Assembly (NCBI GenBank): GCA_963800975.1
Contig: CAWDDB010000002.1
Coordinates: 165,284 to 229,283 of the forward strand
Source: JALYGY01 sp963800975
Lineage (GTDB): Bacteria; Actinomycetota; Rubrobacteria; Rubrobacterales; Rubrobacteraceae
Direction: 5' to 3'
Length of the DNA: 64,000 nt
A program made the position numbers and the translations under genes. Below, piece after piece: positions 7,129-13,670 of the stretch; the first letter of the stretch is position 1; each line of letters begins with the position of its first letter. The notes below the pieces were generated by a model. That model was not told the origin of the DNA and ran no database searches. It worked only from the letters and a program-made list of their open reading frames with translations.

Positions 7129-8934
7129 GTGGCTATCCGAGAGGAAGTTACCCCCGAGGCCCGCAACGTCGTGGATATGGCGTGGGACCCGATCACGCGC
7201 ATCGTCGGCAACCTGGGGATCTACACCAAGATAGACTTCGACAACCGCGAGGTGGTGGAGTGCAAGAGCACGTCTTCGCTCTTCCGCGGCTACAGCGTGT
7301 TCATGAAGGGCAAGGACCCGCGCGACTCGCACTTCATCACCAGCCGCATCTGTGGCATCTGCGGGGACAACCACGCGGTCTGCTCCGTCTACGCGCAGAA
7401 CATGGCCTACGGGGTTAAGACGCCGCACCTGGGCGAGTGGATCATGAACCTGGGCGAGGCCGCCGAGTTCATCTTCGACCACACCATCTACCAGGACAAC
7501 CTGCTTTTCGTGGACTACTGCGAACAGATGGTCAAGGAGACCAACCCGAGCTGGTTAGAGCAGGCGGAGACCACCGAGGCCCCGCACGGCGACATCCACG
7601 GCTTCCGCACGATCGCAGACCTCATGCGCGCGCTCAACCCGTTTACCGGGGCGATCTACCGGGAAGCGTTGCAGATGAGCCGGCTAACCCGCGAGATGTT
7701 CTGCCTGATGGAGGGGCGCCACGTGCACCCCTCGACGATATACCCCGGCGGCGTAGGGACCGTGCCCACCCCGCAGCTCTTTACCGACTACCTGGTGCGC
7801 CTGATGCGGTGCATGGACTGGGTAAAGAAGATCGTCCCGATAACCGACGATCTCTTCGACTTCTTCTACGACATCACGGACGGCGAGTACGCCAAGGTCG
7901 GACACCGGCGCACCCTGCTCGGCTGCTGGGGTGCCTTCCAGAACCCGGACGTCGTGAACTACACCTACGAGGGAATGAACGACGCCGGCAACGGGTCGTT
8001 CGTGACGCCCGGGGTCGTCGTGGACGGCGAGCTCGTTACGACGAACCTGGTGGACATCAACCTCGGCCTTCGCATCCTGCTCGGCCACTCCTTCTACGAC
8101 GACTGGGAGCAAGAGGAGACCTTCGTAAGCCGCGACCCTCTGGGCAACCCGGTGGACAAGCGGCACCCGTGGAATCAGACCACCCTGCCCAAGCCCCAAA
8201 AGCGCGACTTCGACGGGAACTACAGCTGGGTAATGAGCCCGCGCTGGTTCGACGGGCGCACCGGGGACCACCTGGCGCTCGACACCGGCGGCGGGCCGCT
8301 GGCCCGGCTGTGGGCCACGGCGCTCGCCGGGCTCGTGGACACCGGCTACGTCAAGGCCACCGGTAACAGCGTCGAGATCAACCTCCCCGCCACCTCCACC
8401 ATGCCCGAGCAGACCTTCGAGTGGAAGATACCGTCGCCGGAGCGCGGGTCCAACACCCTGGAGCGGGGCCGGGCGCGGGCCTACTTCATAGCCTACGCGG
8501 CAGCCCAGGCGGTCTTTTTCGTGGAGAAGGCCCTCGAGCTTGTGCGCCAGGGCGACACCAAGGTCTTCCAGGAGTTCGAGGTGCCCGACGAGGCAATCGG
8601 CTGCGGCTTCCACGAGGCGGTGCGCGGGGTGCTCTCGCACCACCTCGTGATCCGGGACGGCAAGATCGCCAACTACCACCCCTACCCGCCGACGCCTTGG
8701 AACGGTTCTCCCACCGACTCGTACGGGACGCCCGGCCCCTACGAAGACGCGGTCATGAACACCCCGATCTTCGAGGAGAACGGCCCGGACAACTTCAAGG
8801 GCATAGACATCATGCGCTCCGTGCGCAGCTTCGACCCTTGCCTGCCTTGCGGCGTCCACATGTACCTGGGTAACGGCAAGACGCTCGAGAAGCTGCACTC
8901 CCCGACGATGGGGTTCGAGCCAGCGGACAGTTAG
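7129..8934 (+). CDS. hhyL: [NiFe]-hydrogenase large subunit, group 1h
   Basis: 601 residues; GTG start after AAAGGAGGGG. The L1 motif RICGICGDNH holds nickel ligands C75 and C78, and the L2 motif DPCLPCGVH at about 569-577 holds C571 and C574. After H577 there is a 24-residue tail ending in PADS. By analogy with other large subunits, this tail should be removed by the endopeptidase encoded at 12953-13513 once nickel is in place. It follows hhyS by 14 bases and pairs with it as the H2-oxidising dimer. Confidence 0.96.
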   Translation: MAIREEVTPEARNVVDMAWDPITRIVGNLGIYTKIDFDNREVVECKSTSSLFRGYSVFMKGKDPRDSHFITSRICGICGDNHAVCSVYAQNMAYGVKTPHLGEWIMNLGEAAEFIFDHTIYQDNLLFVDYCEQMVKETNPSWLEQAETTEAPHGDIHGFRTIADLMRALNPFTGAIYREALQMSRLTREMFCLMEGRHVHPSTIYPGGVGTVPTPQLFTDYLVRLMRCMDWVKKIVPITDDLFDFFYDITDGEYAKVGHRRTLLGCWGAFQNPDVVNYTYEGMNDAGNGSFVTPGVVVDGELVTTNLVDINLGLRILLGHSFYDDWEQEETFVSRDPLGNPVDKRHPWNQTTLPKPQKRDFDGNYSWVMSPRWFDGRTGDHLALDTGGGPLARLWATALAGLVDTGYVKATGNSVEINLPATSTMPEQTFEWKIPSPERGSNTLERGRARAYFIAYAAAQAVFFVEKALELVRQGDTKVFQEFEVPDEAIGCGFHEAVRGVLSHHLVIRDGKIANYHPYPPTPWNGSPTDSYGTPGPYEDAVMNTPIFEENGPDNFKGIDIMRSVRSFDPCLPCGVHMYLGNGKTLEKLHSPTMGFEPADS

Positions 8935-8946
8935 ACGGCGACGACA

Positions 8947-8976
8947 GAGGCGGCTCCTGCAGCATGGGGCCGCCTC
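8947..8976 (+). terminator. hairpin after the hydrogenase large-subunit gene
   Basis: GAGGCGGC at 8947-8954 pairs exactly with GCCGCCTC at 8969-8976 across a 14-base loop, followed by TTGATC with no T-run. It lies between hhyL and the NifU/Rieske gene. It is more likely a partial terminator or an mRNA-stability hairpin that raises structural-subunit expression than a full stop. Confidence 0.5.
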
Positions 8977-9002
8977 TTGATCTGGAAGGGTGTCGCGAAT
9001 AG

Positions 9003-9912
9003 ATGCTTTTGGATGATGGGCAACTCAGAGAGCGCATCGGCAAGGTGGAGACGCTGCTCGAGGAGATCGAGTCCTTCGAAGATCCCAACGCCCGGGCCAA
9101 GACCGCGGAGATGGTGCAGACCCTCCTCGAGCTCTACGGCGAGGGGTTGGGGCGCATCGTTGAGAGCGTCGGCCGCCTGGGTGGCGATGACCTGAAAGAC
9201 GCGCTCCTCGACGACGAGCTGATCTCGCACCTCCTGCTCCTGCACGGCCTGCACCCCGTGGACCTCGAGACGCGGGTGCTCGGCGCCCTGGACGAGGTGC
9301 GTCCCGTACCTCGAGTCCCACGGGGGAAACGTGGAGTTCCTAGGTGTACAGGGCGACGTCGCGCGGGTGCGGCTGGAGGGAAGCTGCGACGGATGCCCGT
9401 CCTCTACTATGACGCTCAAGCTGGCGATAGAGGAGGCCGTCCAGAAAGCGGCCCCGGAGCTCGTGGGCGTCGAGGCCGAAGGCGTGGCCGAGCCACCGCC
9501 CAAACCGGCGACGACCTTCGTGGTCGGCCCGACGCTGTCCAGAAAGAGAAAGAGGCAACCGGTTGACGCTGAGACAACCCATCGGGGTGTTTCCACGTGG
9601 GTTGAGGTCGGCGCGCTGGACCTCTCCAACGGGGAAATGCGGGTGAGGGAGGTCTCCGGCGAGCCGGTGCTCTTCATGAGACTTGCGGGCGACCGCTACG
9701 CCTACCGCGACCCGTGCCCCAGCTGCGGTGAATCGCTGGCGCGGGGGAGCTTGAGGGTGGCGGATCTCACCTGCTCCGGCTGCGGACAGCGCTACGACGC
9801 GCGCCGGGCCGGGAGGTCACTGGACGGCTCGCCGGTGCACCTGGATCCGGTCCCGCTGCTCGTGGACGAAGACGGGCTGGTGAAGGTCGCCCCGCCGAGC
9901 GCGGTGGGCTGA
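9003..9912 (+). CDS. NifU-domain / Rieske-like iron-sulfur protein of the hydrogenase operon (apparent frameshift)
   Basis: The protein is split between two frames that join near 9303. Frame one (9003-9302) gives an N-terminal helical region ending LGALDEVR. The second gives PYLESHGGNVEFLG, the start of a NifU C-terminal domain with CDGC, then a linker and a C-terminal domain with CPSCGESL and CSGCGQRYD. Removing one C from the CCC at 9303-9305 restores a protein of about 302 residues. The last domain has the layout of a Rieske fold (compare HucE of mycobacterial Huc hydrogenase), but both expected His ligands are Cys. It probably carries electrons from, or helps load clusters into, the hydrogenase. 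Confidence 0.75.
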
Positions 9913-9919
9913 GAACCGT

Positions 9920-10588
9920 ATGGTTGGCGACGATAACTTCTCCGCTTTCTCCGCGCTGCGCCGGTTCGCCCAGGAAGAATCTCCTAAAAGGGAGGCGGTG
10001 GAGGCCCCCACGGAGGAGGAACAGTGCGACCTGTGCGGTCAGACCATACCTCCCGATCCCGAGCACCGGCACCTGCTGGAGGTCGCGACGCGGGAGATCC
10101 TCTGCGTATGCCGGCCGTGCGCCATCCTCTTCGACAGCAAGGCCGCGAGCGAGGGCCGGTACCGGATCGTCTCCGATCGCCTCCTGTACCTCGAGGACTT
10201 CGAGATGGCCGATCCCGAGTGGGAGAGCCTGCGAGTTCCGGTGGATATGGCGTTCTTCTTCTACAGCACGCCCGCCGAGAGGGTGGTGGCGTACTATCCC
10301 AGCCCGATGGGACCGACGGAGTCGCTCCTGACGCTCGAGGCCTGGGAGGAGCTGGAGCAGAGCAACCCGGTCCTGAAGGGGATGGAACGGGACGTGGAGG
10401 CGCTCCTCGTCAACCGGGCTCGGGGGGCCAGCGACCACCTCCTGGTGCCCCTCGACGAGTGCTACAAGCTGGTCGGCCTGATCCGAACCCGTTGGAGAGG
10501 TTTCAGCGGCGGTAGGGAGGTCTGGGACGAGATAACCCGGTTCTTCGAGGATCTGCGACGGCGAGCCAGGACAGCGAGCGTAGGGTAA
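9920..10588 (+). CDS. DUF5947-like hydrogenase-associated protein
   Basis: 222 residues, function unknown. A treble-clef-like start CDLCGQTIP (about residues 36-44) is followed by a second Cys pair CVCRPC (about 62-67), suggesting a zinc or iron site. The remainder is alpha/beta with VPVDMAFFFYST and YYPSPMGPTESLL. I recall this family (DUF5947) as confined to actinobacterial hydrogenase loci, so it is likely an assembly or electron-transfer accessory. It starts 7 bases after the NifU/Rieske stop. Confidence 0.7.
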   Translation: MVGDDNFSAFSALRRFAQEESPKREAVEAPTEEEQCDLCGQTIPPDPEHRHLLEVATREILCVCRPCAILFDSKAASEGRYRIVSDRLLYLEDFEMADPEWESLRVPVDMAFFFYSTPAERVVAYYPSPMGPTESLLTLEAWEELEQSNPVLKGMERDVEALLVNRARGASDHLLVPLDECYKLVGLIRTRWRGFSGGREVWDEITRFFEDLRRRARTASVG

Positions 10589-10612
10589 AGCCCCGAGGAG
10601 AGGAGCAGGCAC

Positions 10613-10822
10613 ATGGCGGACATAAGGGTGGGGAAACCGGACACAAAGCAGGACTCCCCCGCGCACATACCGGGGGTCAAAGGCGGCAACGACCCCGGCG
10701 GCTACGAGAAGATGGTCGGCCACCTTCCCGACGGCAAGGCAACGGCCGAACGTTCCACGGGCATCAATGCCGGATCCAGGAACCCCATAGATCCGAGCAG
10801 CCCGAACCTATCGCCGGCCTAG
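10613..10822 (+). CDS. small conserved hydrophilic protein of the hydrogenase operon
   Basis: 69 residues, Gly/Pro/Asp/Lys-rich and without membrane segments or cysteines. It probably lacks a compact fold, with motifs such as HIPGVKGGNDPGGYEKM. GAGGAGAGGAGC precedes the ATG. Co-directional and closely spaced with neighbours. I do not recognise a function; position suggests an accessory to hydrogenase assembly. Confidence 0.6.
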   Translation: MADIRVGKPDTKQDSPAHIPGVKGGNDPGGYEKMVGHLPDGKATAERSTGINAGSRNPIDPSSPNLSPA

Positions 10823-10908
10823 CGAATTGGGAAGTTCGAATGAAGAAATGAGAATGGCGAAGACGGGGACGTTCCTCACCCTTCGTAACTCACCATTCAC
10901 CACTCAAC

Positions 10909-11553
10909 ATGCCTGATCTGGATTTCAGCGTGGAGAGCGCCGAGGTCCTTCCGTACGCCGCCGTCCCTACCATCCTGTTCAGGCTCGGCATCCAGAACGC
11001 CGTGGAGGGCGAGGAGATCAACTCCATCTCGCTCCGGACCCAGATCCGTATAGCCGCCACGCAGCGGCGCTACGACCCGGCCGAGCAGGACAAGCTGCGG
11101 GAGCTCTTCGGCGAGCCTCGCCAGTGGAAAGACACCCTGCGCAGCGTGCTGTGGACCAACACCGACACCATAGTCCCCAGGTTCTCTGGCGGCACCGTCT
11201 TCGAGATGCCAATGACCTGCACCTACGACTTCGACGTGGTCGGCACCAAGTACTTCGCCGCCCTGGAAGACGGAGAGGTGCCGCTCGAGTTCCTGTTCAG
11301 CGGCAGTGTCTTTTACCGGGGGGACGGCGGGGCTTTGCAGGTCGCCCAGATCTCCTGGGAGAAGGAGGCGCAGTTCCGGCTGCCGATAGGGGTCTGGAGA
11401 GAGATGATGGACCACTACTTTCCCAACAGCGCCTGGCTCCGCATCCGCAAAGACACCTTTGACCGGCTCTACGATTACAGGGCCCGAAACGCGCTGCTGA
11501 CCTGGGAACGGACGCTGGATCACCTCCTGAGCAAGGAAGAGGTTGAGCGTTGA
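10909..11553 (+). CDS. DUF6084-like hydrogenase-associated protein
   Basis: 214 residues, soluble, beta-rich by appearance, with W/F/Y-rich strands (FRLGIQNAVEGEEINSISL, FEMPMTCTYDFDV, LEFLFSGSVFYR). I recall a similar family, DUF6084, next to group 1h hydrogenase genes. Function unknown. It ends in a TTGA overlap with the next gene, so the two are probably co-translated and may form a pair. The 86 bases upstream contain degenerate repeats (ACTCACCATTCACCACTC). Confidence 0.65.
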   Translation: MPDLDFSVESAEVLPYAAVPTILFRLGIQNAVEGEEINSISLRTQIRIAATQRRYDPAEQDKLRELFGEPRQWKDTLRSVLWTNTDTIVPRFSGGTVFEMPMTCTYDFDVVGTKYFAALEDGEVPLEFLFSGSVFYRGDGGALQVAQISWEKEAQFRLPIGVWREMMDHYFPNSAWLRIRKDTFDRLYDYRARNALLTWERTLDHLLSKEEVER

Positions 11554-12956
11554 CGGACCCGGTCGAGAAGATCGCCACCGCCGTTTTGTACGAAGGCTAT
11601 GTGCTGTGGCCCTACCGGCGCTCCGCGCAGAAGAACCAGAAACGCTGGACGTTCGGGGGAGTATACCCGCGCACCTTCAGCGAGACCGCCGGCACCAACG
11701 ACCCCTGGATCATGCAGACCCAGTGCCTGGTGATCGGGGAAACGCCAACCGTCGAGGTGAAGGTTCGCTTTCTGCACGTCGTGGAACGCAAGGTCGGCCG
11801 CAAACGTGGCGCCGGTGGTGATGGCAACGGCGAAAATCGTAGAGACGTAGCATGCTACGTCTCTACGGACAACACGGACGTTACAGACAACGTCTCTACG
11901 GCGTTCGAATTCGTGGACGAACTTCGGGTCGGCGACGAGCGCTTCCTCGCGTGGGAGGAGGCCGCCGAGCGGGAGATCTTGATCGAAGGCCTGAAGCTTG
12001 CTGAGCTTGCGACGCCGAGGCATATCGAGATTAAGGTCCCTGAGGGAAGCGAAGAGGAGCCGCTGGCGGACGACGATGGACAGGTCGTCGGGGCGCTGGT
12101 GCGGAGCTGGCTCGGCCTGGAAGGGGAGATCGAGATCCACGCGGAGCCCGTGCGGCAGGGCCTCTTCAGGCTCACGGTGAGGATAAGGAACACAACGCCG
12201 TGGGACGGCCAGGACAGGGAGAGCACGCTGCGGCAGACCTTCGTCTCGACGCACACCATCCTGAGGGCCGAGGGTGGGGAGTTCGTCTCGCTCATGGACC
12301 CGCCCGCCGAGTTGAAAGGGCTCGCCGAGGAGTGCGAGAACGTGAAGACGTGGCCGGTGCTGGCGGGGGAGGAAGTGGAGAAGGAGACCTTGCTTTCGTC
12401 CCCGATCATCCTCTACGACTACCCCAGGATCGCGCCGGAGAGCCGCGGAGACCTCTTCGACGGCGGGGAGATAGACCAGCTCCTCACCCTCAGCATCCTT
12501 ACCCTTACGGACGAGGAGAAGGAGGAGATGCGGGCTACCGACCCGCGGGTGCGCGAGATCCTGGAGCGCAGCGAGTCGCTCACGGCCGAGGACTTCATGA
12601 GCCTGCACGGCGCAGTCCGCGGCTTCCAGACGCTGCGGGGGGGCGAGCAGATAGATCCCTTCGAGGTCGAGGGCCTAGAGCGGCCGGCGCCTCTCAGCGT
12701 GACGGTGGACGGCGTCGAGGTCAGGAGCGGGAGCCGGGTGAAGCTGTGGCCCAGGGCAGGGAGAGACATCTTCGACATCGCGCTCTCCGGGAAGTCGGCG
12801 GTTGTGGAGAAGATCGAGCAGGATTTCGAGGACCGTATCCTGCTCGCCGTCTCGGTCGAGGACGATCCGGGAAGGGAGATGGTGGACATGCCCGTCCTCG
12901 GGCACCGGTTCTTCTTCTCTCCCGAAGAGGTCGAGCCGCTGGAGGGCGAGCGATGA
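11550..12956 (+). CDS. large uncharacterised hydrogenase-operon protein interrupted by an in-frame palindromic repeat
   Basis: 468 residues; TTG start overlapping the previous stop. No known domain recognised. The N-terminal part has YEGYVLWPYRRSAQKNQKRW and PWIMQTQCLVIG. About residues 94-116 are encoded by a 30-bp palindrome plus a partial copy (11838-11900), giving a Thr/Asn/Asp-rich insert that includes NRRDVACYVSTDNTDVTDN. The C-terminal part is rich in Asp/Glu and beta-like (PLSVTVDGVEVRSGSRVKL, PGREMVDMPVLGHRFFF). It overlaps the protease gene by ATGA. An accessory role in hydrogenase maturation is inferred from position only. Confidence 0.65.
   Translation: MTDPVEKIATAVLYEGYVLWPYRRSAQKNQKRWTFGGVYPRTFSETAGTNDPWIMQTQCLVIGETPTVEVKVRFLHVVERKVGRKRGAGGDGNGENRRDVACYVSTDNTDVTDNVSTAFEFVDELRVGDERFLAWEEAAEREILIEGLKLAELATPRHIEIKVPEGSEEEPLADDDGQVVGALVRSWLGLEGEIEIHAEPVRQGLFRLTVRIRNTTPWDGQDRESTLRQTFVSTHTILRAEGGEFVSLMDPPAELKGLAEECENVKTWPVLAGEEVEKETLLSSPIILYDYPRIAPESRGDLFDGGEIDQLLTLSILTLTDEEKEEMRATDPRVREILERSESLTAEDFMSLHGAVRGFQTLRGGEQIDPFEVEGLERPAPLSVTVDGVEVRSGSRVKLWPRAGRDIFDIALSGKSAVVEKIEQDFEDRILLAVSVEDDPGREMVDMPVLGHRFFFSPEEVEPLEGER
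11838..11867. repeat. 30-bp perfect palindromic repeat inside a coding region
   Basis: The left arm CGTAGAGACGTAGCA is followed directly by its exact complement. A partial copy, CGTCTCTACG, lies at 11891-11900. The same element with one changed base is at 15991-16020. It keeps the host gene open in frame. Confidence 0.85.
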
Positions 12957-13513
12957 GCGGCCGCGTCCTGATCGCCGGTATAGGAAACATCTTTCTGGGC
13001 GACGACGGCTTCGGGTGCGAGGTGGTGCGGCGGCTGGCGGAGCGTGATCTTCCCGAGAACGTCGAGGTCAGGGATTTCGGGATACGAGGGATGGACCTAG
13101 CGTACGCGTTGATGGACCCTTACGAAACGATCGTCTTCGTGGATGCCCTTCCGCGCGGCGAGGAGCCCGGGACGGTCTACCTGGTCGAGGCGGAGATCGA
13201 GGAGGAGGGTGACGCGTCTATCGACACGCACGCGATGGACCCGGTAAAGGTGCTCCGTTTCGCTCGCGCTATGGGCGCCGAGCTGCCCCGCACGCTCGTG
13301 GTGGGCTGCGAGCCGCAGGTGGTGTTGAGCGGAGAAGACTACGACGACATGCTGATGGAGTTGAGCGATCCAGTGCGGGCGGCCGTCCCCGAGGCCGTAA
13401 AGATGGTCGAGTCGCTGGTAGGGGAGATCGCCTCGCAGGCAACCGGTAAGTACCTGAAACCCGACACCTGTAAGGGCGGTTCGCGAACCGCCCCAACTAC
13501 ACCCGATGCCTGA
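12953..13513 (+). CDS. hydrogenase maturation endopeptidase (HybD/HyaD family)
   Basis: 186 residues; ATG overlapping the upstream stop. The family start AGIGNIFLGDDGFGCEVVRRL is present; its Glu/Asp together with D62 (FVDALP) and the His in SIDTHAMDP form the nickel-sensing site. It should cleave the 24-residue tail of HhyL after nickel insertion. The last 25 or so residues (KYLKPDTCKGGSRTAPTTPDA) are encoded by a 20-bp palindrome and flanking CTGAAACC-type repeats, so the natural protein probably ended earlier. Confidence 0.9.
   Translation: MSGRVLIAGIGNIFLGDDGFGCEVVRRLAERDLPENVEVRDFGIRGMDLAYALMDPYETIVFVDALPRGEEPGTVYLVEAEIEEEGDASIDTHAMDPVKVLRFARAMGAELPRTLVVGCEPQVVLSGEDYDDMLMELSDPVRAAVPEAVKMVESLVGEIASQATGKYLKPDTCKGGSRTAPTTPDA
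13474..13493. repeat. 20-bp perfect palindrome at the 3' end of the protease gene
   Basis: GGGCGGTTCGCGAACCGCCC is self-complementary. Degenerate CCTGAAACC / CCTGAAGCC units flank it. It lies inside the last codons of the endopeptidase gene and may fold as an mRNA hairpin. Confidence 0.8.
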
Positions 13514-13546
13514 AGCCTGCAACCTATCGTCCAAGGAGGTGAGACC

Positions 13547-13645
13547 ATGAAGAAGTTGTTGTTCCTGGGTCTGGTAGCAGGGGCCGCCCTGGCGTACTCG
13601 CAGCGATCGGACATCCAGAGGTACCTGAATATGAGGAACATGTAG
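13547..13645 (+). CDS. 32-residue hydrogenase-linked membrane miniprotein (DUF6893-like)
   Basis: MKKLLFLGLVAGAALAYSQR forms one hydrophobic helix, then a basic tail RSDIQRYLNMRNM. AAGGAGGT lies 6 bases before the ATG, an ideal ribosome site, which argues strongly that it is translated. I recall small proteins of this shape (DUF6893) beside actinobacterial hydrogenases. It may anchor the otherwise soluble hydrogenase or an accessory protein to the membrane; that is inference. Confidence 0.75.
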   Translation: MKKLLFLGLVAGAALAYSQRSDIQRYLNMRNM

Positions 13646-13670
13646 GTTTCGTGGAGCGCGAGCCTGCGAC

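Noticed and set aside
7684..8898. Long minus-strand open frame opposite hhyL
   Set aside because: Antisense shadow caused by high GC; composition is His/Arg/Val-rich without motifs.
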